The notes: generated by a model not told the origin, from the sequence alone. 64,000 bases of DNA from Hoeflea_A sp039025395 (GCA_039025395.1 JBCCOK010000015.1:18425-82424), one strand, 5' to 3'; shown: positions 1 to 9,506, counted from the stretch's first letter. Program-made: numbers and translations.

Positions 1-184
1 GCACATCGGCAAGCCCGTCATGCAATTGGCAGAGCCTCGTCGCCAGATCGCAGTTTGAATCGGAACGAACCGTGCCGGCGGCAAGAAACCGCAGCGTACT
101 GCCAAGGCTCTCTACCATGCCCCAGCCGGTTCGTCGCAATCCCGGATCGATTCCGATAATGCGCATCGCAGTCTTGTGCGTCAT
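1..184 (-). CDS. ruvC: RuvC Holliday junction resolvase, 5' part only
   Basis: This is the first 61 codons of RuvC; the rest lies beyond the left edge. RuvC is the endonuclease that resolves Holliday junctions with RuvAB during recombinational repair. The visible N-terminus has the motif RIIGIDPGLRRTGWG, whose Asp is the first catalytic acidic residue of the RNase H-like fold, followed by the family's TVRSDS and LATRLCQLHDGL segments. I chose the ATG at 184 because GGACGGGG lies just upstream and rhizobial RuvC usually carries a few residues before RIIGIDPG. The ATG at 166 is possible and would start directly at MRIIGIDPG. ruvAB would be expected further left. A LexA-like box lies about 45 bp upstream. 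Confidence 0.93.
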   Translation of the reverse strand, partial: MTHKTAMRIIGIDPGLRRTGWGMVESLGSTLRFLAAGTVRSDSNCDLATRLCQLHDGLADV

Positions 185-228
185 GTCCCCGTCCATTTCG
201 CCGCAAGGAAGCTATGCCACAGAAATGC

Positions 229-243
229 GAACAAAACAAAAAC
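229..243 (-). promoter_or_regulatory. Candidate LexA (SOS) box upstream of ruvC
   Basis: The plus strand reads GAAC-N7-AAAC, one mismatch from the alphaproteobacterial LexA direct repeat GAAC-N7-GAAC (GTTC-N7-GTTC on the gene strand). It lies 45 bp before the chosen ruvC start, a sensible operator position. ruvCAB is a known LexA target in several alphaproteobacteria. The mismatch and the A-rich context keep this tentative. Confidence 0.4.
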
Positions 244-400
244 ATTTCGTTTACAGGCAGGAATAATTGAGAAACGCGTGCCACATCAGGGCGCGGTCAT
301 TGTCCGGCGTATTTCGGAAGTTGGGCCGATAGATCTCAACCAATCGACGAGAGGCACATTTCAGCGACGGGGTCAAACTCAACCACGATCGGGTTTCGCC

Positions 401-1177
401 TTACTCGAAAACCGATACCATGTCGCCGCTGCCGGCCCCTTCCTTGATTTCCCGCAGCCGGACATAAATGAGGACCAGCAGGAATCCAAAAATGCCATAG
501 AGAATGCCGTTAATAACCGAGGAAAGGATCACGTTTGTGATCAAGCCTCCCGGAACAAAGGCGACAAGAAAGCCTGCGACAAAACTGATGACCGCTGCGA
601 TCAGGCCTACAATGAAGATCAGCAAGACAATAGGCCAACGATATTCCTTTGTGAGGGCAATACTGCGGCCGAGAGCACCGAAACCGGTCCGCTCGATGAC
701 AGCCGCCGGAATCGTAACGGCAAAAACTGCATAGACCCAGAGTCCTGGAACAATCAGGAGCATCAGCGGAATGATCGCCATAAGCCCGATAAGAACGGAC
801 ATCACCATGATATAGAGGGTGCTGGCCAATGCAGGCTGGATATAACCCGCCGGCTGGGCCTGGCGGCCAAGTTTTGTGTCATATGCCAATTGCACAACCA
901 GCGCCATGGCCACGGCGGTCAATACAATCGAAATCACGCTGACAAGAAATACGCTGAAACCAACACCGGCCTGAAAGGCGGCCGGATCCTCACTCACTTC
1001 GCCGGTAACAAATGCCGCGCCGACCAGCAACCAAGTCAAGACGAGGGAAACGAGAGCTGGTATCCCACCTAGAATAAGGACGTTCAGGAAATTCTGGATT
1101 AGCCTCGCGAACGTCTCGCTTATGATCTCGCCGATGCCGAGCGGTTCATATTGCGGCCCTGCCGATGTCTGTGCCAT
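401..1177 (-). CDS. Multi-pass inner-membrane protein of unknown function
   Basis: The 258-residue protein is mostly hydrophobic. It has a short N-terminal cytoplasmic stretch (about 1-25, with EIISETFARLIQNF) and then about five or six membrane segments near residues 30-58, 74-98, 115-160, 180-213 and 218-243. The tail is short and charged. The layout, with an amphipathic helix before the first membrane segment and a long helical bundle, resembles the membrane domain found in glycerophosphodiester phosphodiesterases and YciC-type proteins, but no catalytic domain is attached and I cannot assign a reaction. It lies between yebC and ruvC on the same strand, about 100 bp after yebC and about 220 bp before ruvC, so co-transcription with yebC is possible. 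Confidence 0.85.
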   Translation of the reverse strand: MAQTSAGPQYEPLGIGEIISETFARLIQNFLNVLILGGIPALVSLVLTWLLVGAAFVTGEVSEDPAAFQAGVGFSVFLVSVISIVLTAVAMALVVQLAYDTKLGRQAQPAGYIQPALASTLYIMVMSVLIGLMAIIPLMLLIVPGLWVYAVFAVTIPAAVIERTGFGALGRSIALTKEYRWPIVLLIFIVGLIAAVISFVAGFLVAFVPGGLITNVILSSVINGILYGIFGFLLVLIYVRLREIKEGAGSGDMVSVFE

Positions 1178-1278
1178 ATCGCACCATCCCCCTGAGTAGC
1201 GTCGCCCGGCCTGACAGCCGAATCAACTTCAGTGTATGGCAGTCTCTGAATTAAGCAACGACGCGGATGGGAGACGGA

Positions 1279-2028
1279 TCAGGCGTCCGCCAGCTTGGCC
1301 ATCACTTCGTCCGAGATCTCGAAATTCGCGTAGACGTTCTGGACATCGTCATCGTCTTCAAGCGCCTCGATCAGCTTCATCACCGTGCCGGCTTTTTCTT
1401 CGTCGACATCTGTGCTGGTTTGCGGCTTCCAGACCGGCTTGACGGATTCCGCCTCGCCCAGGCTGGCCTCAAGCGCGGACGACACATCACCGATCAGTTC
1501 AAAAGCACAAGTGATCGTGTGTCCCTCTTCCGCAGACTGCACATCGTCTGCGCCTGCCTCGATCGCCGCCTCCATGACTGTATCTTCGTCACCTGCTTCG
1601 GCCGCGTAGACGATTTCACCGACCCGGTCGAACATGAACCCGACCGATCCGGTCTCGCCCAGCGTACCGCCATTCTTGGTGAAACAGGCACGCACATTGG
1701 ATGCCGAACGGTTCCGATTGTCGGTCAGAACCTCAACAATGACAGCGACACCGGCGGGACCATAGCCCTCGTAGCGGATTTCCTCGTAGTCTTCGCTGTC
1801 GCCGCCCGCGCCCTTGTTGATCGCACGCTGGATGTTGTCCTTTGGCATGGACTGGCCGCGCGCATTCTGCACGGCAAGACGCAGTCGCGGATTGCCATCA
1901 ATGTCGCCACCGCCCATCTTCGCCGCAACGGTGATTTCCTTTGACAGTTTTGAGAACAGCTTCGAACGCACGGCGTCCTGGCGCCCTTTGCGGTGCATGA
2001 TGTTCTTGAATTTTGAATGACCCGCCAT
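1279..2028 (-). CDS. yebC: YebC/PmpR family protein
   Basis: At 249 residues this is the usual length for YebC/TACO1 proteins. It opens with the family signature MAGHSKFKNIMHRKGRQDA, followed by the LFSKLSKEITVAAKMGG segment and the later GYGPAGVAVIVEVLTDNRNR and NGGTLGETGSVGFMF blocks. Members have been described as DNA-binding regulators (PmpR) and, more recently, as ribosome-associated factors that help translate difficult motifs, so the exact role is unsettled. Location next to ruvC is classical for the family. The C-terminus is acidic (EDDDDVQNVYANFEIS), also typical. Confidence 0.96.
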   Translation of the reverse strand: MAGHSKFKNIMHRKGRQDAVRSKLFSKLSKEITVAAKMGGGDIDGNPRLRLAVQNARGQSMPKDNIQRAINKGAGGDSEDYEEIRYEGYGPAGVAVIVEVLTDNRNRSASNVRACFTKNGGTLGETGSVGFMFDRVGEIVYAAEAGDEDTVMEAAIEAGADDVQSAEEGHTITCAFELIGDVSSALEASLGEAESVKPVWKPQTSTDVDEEKAGTVMKLIEALEDDDDVQNVYANFEISDEVMAKLADA

Positions 2029-2270
2029 GGCATCCCGTTTGCGTTTGTCAGATATCCGGATTGAGCCGCCTTATAGGCAAGTCGGCTGGCGCCGTCCAGA
2101 TCGCGCGCAATTGCCGCTCATAGACGTCGTTCAGGCAGCAGAATGGCTGAGGGACAAGGATCTTCGGTTGACTCAAATACGTCACCGTAATCTAGTAACG
2201 TCAGAATTTCCGGCGGCGCTGAACCAGATGTTCGCGCCAGATTCTTATCAGAAAAGTTTGGACGGGCGAT

Positions 2271-3128
2271 ATGAAACTTGGATTGGGTTTGTTTGGTCTG
2301 TTGCTGGCAATGCCGCTGGTGATGGGGTTCAGCGGCGGCATCGGCACACAAAGCGCAACGCAGACGGCTCAGGCGACAACGGAAACGCAGGCGCCGCGCG
2401 TTGCGTCGATTTGCCAGGCGGTCTCCTCGGCGCCGCATGATGCGCCGGTTCGCAAGGCGGTCGGCGAACCGCTGAACCGTGATCAGGTCCGTATCTCCTT
2501 CATTGGCCATTCCACCTATCTCATCGAAACGCCGGAAGGCGTCACCATCGCCACCGACTTCAACGGCTATGCGGGCAGGTTCGGACCGCCGCAGGTCATT
2601 ACAATGAACAAGGCTCACTCAAGCCACTACACGCTTAACCCCGACCCGGCCATCGAGTTCGTCTTGCCCGGATGGGACCCGAATGGCGGGCCAATCGATC
2701 ACGATCTTGTCGTCGGCGATACCTACATCCGCAACGTCACCACCGACATCCGCTCCGGGTTTGGCGGGCGCGAACCCGATGCAAATTCCATCTTCATCTT
2801 CGAAGTCGCCGGATTGTGCATCGGCCATCTTGGTCACCTGCACCACGAACTGGAGGATCGGCACATCGCGCAAATCGGTCGCCTCGACGTTCTCATGGTG
2901 CCGATCGACGGCGGACTGACCATCGGCCACGAGAAGATGGGCAGGATCGTCAAGCGCCTGCGTGCGTCGGTTATCCTGCCCATGCACCGCCGCGGATCGT
3001 CGATCACATCGTTCCTTGATCTTTTCGGCAGCGATTTTGCCCACCAGTTCAGTGGCCAGGATACGCTGACCGTAACGCTGCGCGAGCTTCCCAAACAGCC
3101 GACGATCATCATTCTGCAAGGGGTTTAG
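2271..3128 (+). CDS. Exported MBL-fold (UlaG-like) hydrolase family protein
   Basis: The 285-residue protein starts with a signal peptide (about residues 1-30, hydrophobic core GLGLFGLLLAMPLVMGF), so it probably acts in the periplasm. The mature part has the UlaG-type metallo-beta-lactamase fold: SFIGHSTYLIETPEGVTIATD near 80-100, then NKAHSSHY, LGHLHHEL, MVPIDGG and LPMHRR. The usual first metal motif HxHxDH is changed: its first His is Lys and its Asp is Ser (KAHSSH). Related rhizobial proteins, as I recall them, share this change, so metal content and substrate are uncertain. A good ribosome site (GGACGGG) precedes the ATG. It is transcribed away from yebC and followed after 65 bp by a GNAT gene on the same strand. 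Confidence 0.88.
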   Translation: MKLGLGLFGLLLAMPLVMGFSGGIGTQSATQTAQATTETQAPRVASICQAVSSAPHDAPVRKAVGEPLNRDQVRISFIGHSTYLIETPEGVTIATDFNGYAGRFGPPQVITMNKAHSSHYTLNPDPAIEFVLPGWDPNGGPIDHDLVVGDTYIRNVTTDIRSGFGGREPDANSIFIFEVAGLCIGHLGHLHHELEDRHIAQIGRLDVLMVPIDGGLTIGHEKMGRIVKRLRASVILPMHRRGSSITSFLDLFGSDFAHQFSGQDTLTVTLRELPKQPTIIILQGV

Positions 3129-3193
3129 CGCGATACAGGTCCGCCAGAAGCAGACCAGCCGATCCGCGAACAGACGCATGATCGGGCAACGCA

Positions 3194-3721
3194 ATGCAAG
3201 AAAACGTGGATATTCGCCAGAGCCTGCCGCTGGATAAGCAGGCGATGACCAGGCACTATGAAAGCGCATTCCCGGACGAAGATCTGTTGCCACTCGTACT
3301 GCAGTTGCTTTCCCAGGAAAGAGGCGTGCTCTCGCTGGTCGCGTTGATCGATAGCGCGGTGGCGGGACATGTTGTCTTCACGGATTGCGGAACTGGCGGG
3401 GCCGTTTCCAACGTGGCGCTCCTTGGACCGCTTGCTGTATCGGCCGACAGGCAGCGAATGGGGATTGGCGGCACGCTGGTTCGTGCCGGCCTGGAGCACC
3501 TGGAAAAAGAAGGAATTGGCTTCGTTTGCGTGCTGGGCGACCCGGCCTATTACAGCCGGTTCGGATTTACGCCCGAACCCGACGTTTTGCCGCCCTACCC
3601 GTTGCCCAACGAATGGCTTGGAGCGTGGCAATCGCTTGCGTTGAACAGCAAGGAAGCTTTGCCGAACGGCGTGCTATCGGTACCACCGCCATGGCAAGAC
3701 AGACGCCTCTGGGCGCCATGA
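3194..3721 (+). CDS. GNAT family N-acetyltransferase (YhbS-like)
   Basis: This 175-residue protein has the GNAT fold. Strand-rich segments SLVALIDSAVAGHVVFTDC lead into LLGPLAVSADRQRMGIGGTLVRAGLEHLEKEG, where R-x-x-G-I-G-x-x-L is the acetyl-CoA pyrophosphate loop (about residues 92-100). FVCVLGDPAYYSRFGFTPE follows and is diagnostic of the YhbS/COG3153 subgroup. The acceptor substrate cannot be read from sequence. The 3' end converges on the minus-strand phosphoesterase gene with about 50 bp between. The start at 3194 lacks a strong ribosome site; a start at the next Met (MTRHYES) is possible but would remove conserved N-terminal residues. Confidence 0.9.
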   Translation: MQENVDIRQSLPLDKQAMTRHYESAFPDEDLLPLVLQLLSQERGVLSLVALIDSAVAGHVVFTDCGTGGAVSNVALLGPLAVSADRQRMGIGGTLVRAGLEHLEKEGIGFVCVLGDPAYYSRFGFTPEPDVLPPYPLPNEWLGAWQSLALNSKEALPNGVLSVPPPWQDRRLWAP

Positions 3722-3769
3722 TGTTCGAGCCGGGTTTCTGACAGGCTGTTTGACCGCCGGGCTTTGACA

Positions 3770-4588
3770 TCAAAAAGAAGGCAGCCTCTCTTCAAGCCGC
3801 GGGCCGATGCGCAACGGCTCGATGGCTTCGGCGAGCCCCGTGCTGTCAGAGATAACCACTGCCACTCCGCATAGGGTTGCCGGGCCGCTGGCGGCTTCGA
3901 AACGGTTCTTGGCGACCTTCGTGACAAAACGGTTGAGCGGCTCTTCCTTGTCCATGCCAATGGACGAATCGTAGTCGCCACACATGCCGGCATCCGAAAT
4001 ATAGGCGGTACCGCCATCGAGAATCTGATGATCCGCTGTCGGGATATGCGTGTGCGTTCCTACGACAAGGCTGGCGCGGCCATCGACGAAGTGGCCGAGA
4101 CATTGTTTTTCGCTCGTCGCCTCGGCATGAAAATCAATGATAACCGCATCCGCCTGGTCGCCGAGCGGACAGGCCGACAGCTCGCGCTCCGCAGTCATGA
4201 ACGGATCGTCCAGTTCCGGATGCATGAAAATCCGCCCGAGGATGTTCGTGACCAGCACGCGCGCGCCATTGCGTGCGACAAAGACGCCCGAACCCTTGCC
4301 CGGCGTGCCGCCCGGGAAGTTGGCAGGCCGGATGAACCGCTCCTGGCGCTGACAGAAGGTTAGCGCTTCACGCTGGTCCCAGACGTGATTGCCGGTGGTG
4401 ACGACATCGGCACCGGCTTGAAGCGTATTCAAGAATATCTCTTCCGTGATGCCGAAACCGCCGGCTGCGTTTTCGCCGTTGACCACAACGAAATCGAATT
4501 TGAAGCGATCGATCAGGCCCGGCAGTTTCTCCCACACGGCCGTTCTGCCGGTCCGGCCGACCATGTCACCGAGAAATAGAAACCGCAT
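3770..4588 (-). CDS. YmdB-like metallophosphoesterase (TIGR00282 family)
   Basis: This 272-residue calcineurin-like phosphoesterase belongs to the YmdB family, whose characterised members hydrolyse 2',3'-cyclic nucleotides. The two-metal ligands are visible in order: FLGDMVGR (Asp near residue 8), NGENAAGG (Glu and Asn near 38-40), TTGNHVWDQ (Asn-His near 67-68), DFHAEATSEK (His near 152) and GTHTHIPTAD (His-x-His near 178-180). The ATG directly abuts the TGA of the upstream 5-formyltetrahydrofolate cyclo-ligase gene (TGAATG), so the pair is almost certainly co-transcribed, a pairing seen in many alphaproteobacteria. The physiological substrate here is not known. Confidence 0.94.
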   Translation of the reverse strand: MRFLFLGDMVGRTGRTAVWEKLPGLIDRFKFDFVVVNGENAAGGFGITEEIFLNTLQAGADVVTTGNHVWDQREALTFCQRQERFIRPANFPGGTPGKGSGVFVARNGARVLVTNILGRIFMHPELDDPFMTAERELSACPLGDQADAVIIDFHAEATSEKQCLGHFVDGRASLVVGTHTHIPTADHQILDGGTAYISDAGMCGDYDSSIGMDKEEPLNRFVTKVAKNRFEAASGPATLCGVAVVISDSTGLAEAIEPLRIGPRLEERLPSF

Positions 4589-5209
4589 TCAGCTATTTTC
4601 CGCGGGCATGGCGCGCAGCCCTCTTTCCGTCAGTACCGCCGACAACGCAACATCATGACCTTCACAGGGTACAACGTCCACCTCCTGTGTTTCGAATGCC
4701 ACGCCGACAAGCTGCGGGTTTGCGCCCTTGGAATGGAGGCTTGCTATTGCGCGGTCATAGTGGCCAGCGCCATAGCCAATACGATGGCCGGCGCTATCGA
4801 ACGCCGCCAGCGGCACCAGCATCAGGGTCGGATCTAAAACTGCCGCATCAGCGCCCGGTCCAAAGGTTCCAAATCCCGTCTCAACCAGTTCGGCGCCCCG
4901 CAAAAGTTCCCGAAAAACAATTGTCGTCTTGTCGACCACGACGGGCAGGCACAGGCGCGCACCGTTTTCGCGCAGCGCATACATGAGCGGCCTTGGGTCA
5001 ATTTCCGAGCGGATTGGCCAGAAGCCCGAGACAATGTCGCCATCACTTACACGCAAGTTTGCCTTGCCAATCTCGGCAATCGCCACGCTTGCCTCGACGC
5101 GCAGCTCGAGCTCCACAGCATCACGCCGGCATAGCGCCTGACGGCGCAATTCTGCCTTCGATGTCTGCTGGGGCATGAACGAGCTTGGCTCCGCGTTTGC
5201 ATATGACAA
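4589..5209 (-). CDS. ygfA: 5-formyltetrahydrofolate cyclo-ligase
   Basis: The 206-residue protein matches the ATP-dependent enzyme that converts 5-formyl-THF to 5,10-methenyl-THF in one-carbon metabolism. The signature LAAFDSAGHRIGYGAGHYDRAIA is near residues 134-156, the upstream IRSEIDPRPLMYALRENGARLCLPVV segment fits the family, and the N-terminal KAELRRQALCRRDAV helix is typical. It sits directly downstream of 6S RNA and zapA, the ancient zapA-ssrS-ygfA arrangement of proteobacteria, and directly before the YmdB-like gene. Confidence 0.95.
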   Translation of the reverse strand: MSYANAEPSSFMPQQTSKAELRRQALCRRDAVELELRVEASVAIAEIGKANLRVSDGDIVSGFWPIRSEIDPRPLMYALRENGARLCLPVVVDKTTIVFRELLRGAELVETGFGTFGPGADAAVLDPTLMLVPLAAFDSAGHRIGYGAGHYDRAIASLHSKGANPQLVGVAFETQEVDVVPCEGHDVALSAVLTERGLRAMPAENS

Positions 5210-5224
5210 AGCGATCCGCGACAG

Positions 5225-5367
5225 CCGACGGAAGATTTACGATCCCGGGAACCTACAAAGTAGGTGGGCGCCGTGTGTAAAAACCCAGGAGTCTAAACAG
5301 GGACAGCTCCCTTAGGATCGATTAAGGCCCCGGGGATTGTGTTTCCAATCGAGAAGCGCAGACCGCT
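5225..5367 (-). ncRNA. ssrS: 6S RNA (alphaproteobacterial type)
   Basis: 6S RNA mimics an open promoter and binds the housekeeping RNA polymerase. On the minus strand the interval contains GGCCTTAATCGATCC, AGGGAGCTGTCCCTG and, near its 3' end, the hairpin CCTACTTTGTAGG followed by TTCCCGGGATCG. I recognise these as conserved blocks of rhizobial 6S RNAs. The position between zapA and the 5-formyl-THF cyclo-ligase gene is the classical ssrS locus. A TATATT -10-like element at 5373-5378 suggests a 5' end near 5366. Both ends are estimates and there is no open reading frame of note. Confidence 0.82.
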
Positions 5368-5429
5368 GACGGAATATAGTGGCACGCGTTATCAAGCGCC
5401 AGTCCCAACGGACGCATCGCTTGCAATCC

Positions 5430-5789
5430 TCAACCCTTTTCGAGCTTGGAAGCGATTCGCTCGACCTGGTTTGTTATGTGAACAAGTGTTTTGGCGAGGC
5501 GTTCATCGGCTTCGTCGACCCTTTCCAGCGCTGTATCACGGGTTTTCTTGAGACTTGAGCTTTCGGTTTCAAGTCCGCTGAGTTTGCGCTGCGCTTCGCT
5601 CAGTTCGTCCATCACCAATATGCCGGCCATAACCGTTATACGAAGATCACCGATTTCCCCGAACTGGCCTTTCAGGTGGGCGACATAACGGTCGAACTTG
5701 CTTGCAAGTTCGGTCAGATGCTCTTCCTGACCTTCCTCGCAAGCCATTCGGTATGACTTGCCATCGATGTTGACGGTAATTTGTGCCAT
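5430..5789 (-). CDS. zapA: Cell division protein ZapA
   Basis: ZapA binds FtsZ and bundles its protofilaments at mid-cell. The 119-residue protein has the N-terminal beta-hairpin domain (AQITVNIDGKSYRMACEEGQEEHL, residues 2-25), the helix SKFDRYVAHLKGQFGEIGDLRITVMAGILVMDEL and a C-terminal coiled coil (about 65-115). Length and layout match alphaproteobacterial ZapA. It follows the DUF4164 gene by 4 bp and precedes 6S RNA, the order found throughout Rhizobiales. Confidence 0.95.
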   Translation of the reverse strand: MAQITVNIDGKSYRMACEEGQEEHLTELASKFDRYVAHLKGQFGEIGDLRITVMAGILVMDELSEAQRKLSGLETESSSLKKTRDTALERVDEADERLAKTLVHITNQVERIASKLEKG

Positions 5790-5793
5790 CTGC

Positions 5794-6066
5794 CTAACGA
5801 CCCAGAACCGCGCGGATCGTCTCCATTGCAGTCACCAGCCGGCGCGAAACCTCCCTGTTGGCTTCCTCCAGCCGCGTCGCCCTGTCTTCAGACCTGTCGA
5901 GTTCGTCCGCCAGGCGGGAGCGATCCGCATTGAGCCGCTGAACCTCTTCTTCGGCATCGGAAAAGTCTTTTTCCTTCTCGATTCGGCCATCGACCGCGTT
6001 CTCGAGTTTGGTGAGAGCCTTGTTCAGACTTTCCAGCGCCATCTTTGCCGTTGTATCGCCCGACAT
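5794..6066 (-). CDS. DUF4164 coiled-coil protein upstream of zapA
   Basis: This 90-residue, highly charged protein is nearly all coiled coil (about residues 8-85, heptads through ALESLNKALTKLENAVDG and EEEVQRLNADRSRLADELD). It belongs to the DUF4164 family that precedes zapA in rhizobia. Its size and placement recall ZapB, the ZapA partner in enterobacteria, but a division role is inference only. I chose the ATG at 6066 because GGGAA lies 7 bp upstream and the family starts near MSGDTTAKMALES; in-frame ATGs exist at 6072 and 6126. Confidence 0.85.
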   Translation of the reverse strand: MSGDTTAKMALESLNKALTKLENAVDGRIEKEKDFSDAEEEVQRLNADRSRLADELDRSEDRATRLEEANREVSRRLVTAMETIRAVLGR

Positions 6067-6403
6067 CACCATTTCCCATGCGTTCGAGTTAACAAATCTT
6101 TTGATTCCCGGGCACTTAACGAACAAAGATTAAGCGCTGCGGGAAACAGCCGTCAAATCCGGTTGCCAATCCCTTGCTATTCGCTTGGGGAAAACCCCAT
6201 CCGTACCGTATGGCACCGGGAATCCTGCGTTTTCCAATGCGTTCGCAAGCCCGATCTTCACTCATCGATGCGAATCACTCGAATAGACTTTTCACACAGG
6301 TGTCGTTTGTTGACTCCGCTACGCCAACTGGTATGTGTCTCGTATTTAATTGGGAGACGGCCCCATCGCCCGCCCGCTGTTACCCTCAACATGCTGAAAC
6401 GTC
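6067..6403. other. Divergent intergenic region between the zapA operon and the tkt operon
   Basis: No gene is visible in these 337 bp. The segment should hold promoters for both directions. On the plus strand TTGACT (6310-6315) and TATGTG (6332-6337) are separated by 16 bp and are the best candidate promoter for tkt. Three GANTC methylation sites fall in the half next to the division genes. No convincing operator or riboswitch was seen. Confidence 0.5.
6310..6337 (+). promoter_or_regulatory. Candidate sigma-70 promoter for tkt
   Basis: A TTGACT -35 element and a TATGTG -10 element with 16-bp spacing lie about 65 bp upstream of the tkt start. The -35 is a five-of-six match to consensus, the -10 is weaker. 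There is no experimental support. Confidence 0.35.
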
Positions 6404-8407
6404 ATGATCCCAAGTGAAAAACATGATCGGATGGCAAACGCGATCCGATTTCTTTCCATGGACGCTGTCGAGAAAGCCAAATCGGGTCACCCGGGCCTGC
6501 CAATGGGTGCCGCCGACATTGCGACAGTCCTTTTTTCCAAGTTCATCAAGATCGATCCAAAAAAACCTGACTGGCCGAACCGCGACCGCTTCGTCCTGTC
6601 CGCTGGTCACGGTTCCATGCTCATCTATTCGCTCCTTTACCTTCTCGGGTACGAGGACATCACACTTGATGAAATCAAGAATTTCCGTCAGCTTGGCTCC
6701 AGAACCGCCGGCCATCCCGAGTTCGGGCATGCCGCCGGAATAGAAACAACGACCGGTCCGCTCGGCCAGGGCCTCGGCAATGCCGTTGGAATGGCGATTG
6801 CCGAGCGCAAGCTTGCCGATGAATTCGGCAAAGACTTTATGGACCACTACACATATGTGTTGGCGGGCGACGGCTGCCTGATGGAAGGACTGAGCCAGGA
6901 AGCGATTGCACTTGCCGGTCATCTGAAACTGAGAAAGCTGATTGTTTTCTGGGACAACAATGGAATCTCCATTGATGGTCCTGTGGCACTCGCGGATTCG
7001 ACCGATCAGGTCGCACGCTTTGAAGCCAGCGGTTGGAGCACGATCAGCATCGACGGCCATGATCCTGACGCAATTGCCGATGCAATCGAAGAGGCGCAGA
7101 AATCCGACCGGCCCACGATGATCGCCTGCAAGACAGTGATCGGCTATGGAGCGCCGACAAAGGCAGGCACTGCAAAGGCGCACGGCTCACCTCTCGGCGC
7201 CGACGAAATTGCCGCGGTTCGCGTCAAGCTGGGCTGGGATAACGAGCCTTTCGATGTACCCTCCGATGTGCTTGATTGCTGGCGCATTGCGGGCTTGCGA
7301 TCGACCAAGGAACGCAAGGCGTGGAATGACCGCATCGAAGCAGCCGATGCCGATCGCCGTGCGGCATTCCAGCGGCGTATCAGCGGCGAGCTTCCCGGCG
7401 CACTGCACGGTGCCATTGACGCGCACAAGCAAAAACTCGCCAAGGACCGGCCGGCGATGGCAACCCGCAAGGCATCCGAAGCAGCACTCACTGTGATCAA
7501 CGAAGTGACGCCCGAAGCCCTCGGCGGTTCGGCCGATCTGACCGGATCGAACAACACCAAGACCGAACAGACGGCTGCCATCGAGCCTGACGATTTTTCC
7601 GGCCGTTACATTCATTATGGCGTTCGCGAGCATGGCATGGCAGCCGCCATGAACGGTATTTCCCTGCATGGCGGACTGATACCCTATGGCGGCGGGTTCC
7701 TGATATTCTCGGACTATTGCCGGCCATCCATCCGCCTCGCTGCACTCATGGGCATCCGCGTGATCCATGTTCTGACGCACGATTCGATTGGCCTCGGCGA
7801 AGACGGGCCGACGCATCAGCCCATCGAACAACTGGCATCGCTGCGGGCGATGCCCAACCTTCTGGTCCTGCGGCCGGCCGACGCAACCGAAACCGCCGAG
7901 TGCTGGCAACTGGCACTCGCGTCCGACCGCCGGCCATCGGCGATTGCGCTCACCCGGCAAAGCGTACCCGCCGTGCGCGGCGACCATATCGAAGAGAACA
8001 TGTGTGCCTATGGGGCTTACGACCTCGTGCCCGTGAGCGATGCGGATGTGACGATATTCGCTTCGGGCTCTGAGGTTGAGATCGCGGTCGAAACGGCGGT
8101 CAAGCTGGAACGGGTTGGCCATGCGACGCGTGTTGTGTCCGTGCCCTGTTTCGAGTTGTTCGAGGAGCAATCGGAAGAATACAAACAGGCGATACTCGGC
8201 AATTCGCCCGTCAGGATCGCAATAGAAGCGGGCGTTCGGCAGGGCTGGGACCGCTTTATCGGCAACGAGGGAATTTTCATCGGGATGAGTACGTTCGGCG
8301 CTTCCGCGCCTTGCAAGGATCTGTACCAGCACTTTGGTATTACTGCCGACGCGGCGTTTGCTGCCGCTGAAGCAAAATTGAACAGCCAGTCAGGGCGCGC
8401 CGCATAA
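6404..8407 (+). CDS. tkt: Transketolase
   Basis: This thiamine-diphosphate enzyme moves two-carbon units between sugar phosphates in the pentose phosphate pathway. At 667 residues it is full length. The N-terminal domain has KSGHPGLPMGAADI (about 24-37), GPLGQGLGNAVG (about 113-124) and the ThDP motif GDGCLMEGLSQEA followed by FWDNNGISIDG. The C-terminal part has the YGVREHGMAAAMNG block and the THDSIGLGEDGPTHQPIEQLASLRAMPN region of transketolases. It leads tkt-gap-pgk-fba, the usual rhizobial arrangement. The ribosome site is weak, but the N-terminal KHDRMANAIRFLSMDAVEKA fits the chosen ATG. Confidence 0.97.
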   Translation: MIPSEKHDRMANAIRFLSMDAVEKAKSGHPGLPMGAADIATVLFSKFIKIDPKKPDWPNRDRFVLSAGHGSMLIYSLLYLLGYEDITLDEIKNFRQLGSRTAGHPEFGHAAGIETTTGPLGQGLGNAVGMAIAERKLADEFGKDFMDHYTYVLAGDGCLMEGLSQEAIALAGHLKLRKLIVFWDNNGISIDGPVALADSTDQVARFEASGWSTISIDGHDPDAIADAIEEAQKSDRPTMIACKTVIGYGAPTKAGTAKAHGSPLGADEIAAVRVKLGWDNEPFDVPSDVLDCWRIAGLRSTKERKAWNDRIEAADADRRAAFQRRISGELPGALHGAIDAHKQKLAKDRPAMATRKASEAALTVINEVTPEALGGSADLTGSNNTKTEQTAAIEPDDFSGRYIHYGVREHGMAAAMNGISLHGGLIPYGGGFLIFSDYCRPSIRLAALMGIRVIHVLTHDSIGLGEDGPTHQPIEQLASLRAMPNLLVLRPADATETAECWQLALASDRRPSAIALTRQSVPAVRGDHIEENMCAYGAYDLVPVSDADVTIFASGSEVEIAVETAVKLERVGHATRVVSVPCFELFEEQSEEYKQAILGNSPVRIAIEAGVRQGWDRFIGNEGIFIGMSTFGASAPCKDLYQHFGITADAAFAAAEAKLNSQSGRAA

Positions 8408-8480
8408 CAACGCCCTGGCGAACCGGCTGAATGCGCCTGAACTGCATGCAAAAACTGAACCGTCGAACCGGAGAACACCC

Positions 8481-9482
<1,002 letters not shown>

Positions 9483-9506
9483 AGCATTTTTCGTCGCGCA
9501 CCCACC

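Noticed and set aside
18..284. 88-codon frame on the minus strand over the ruvC start
   Set aside because: It is another frame of ruvC; the correct frame carries the RIIGIDPG motif.
176..1072. Long plus-strand frame of 298 codons
   Set aside because: It lies antisense to the membrane-protein gene, is polar and rich in His, Asn and Gln, and looks like a shadow.
6090..6275. Three GANTC sites in the region before the zapA operon
   Set aside because: Suggestive for a division operon but only slightly more than chance; no CtrA or GcrA element with correct spacing was found with them.
6390..6410. TGAAACG half-site before tkt, possible LacI-type (PckR-like) operator
   Set aside because: Only one half is present; the second half does not match a palindrome.
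7187..8332. 381-codon minus-strand frame
   Set aside because: Antisense shadow of transketolase with no family-like residues.
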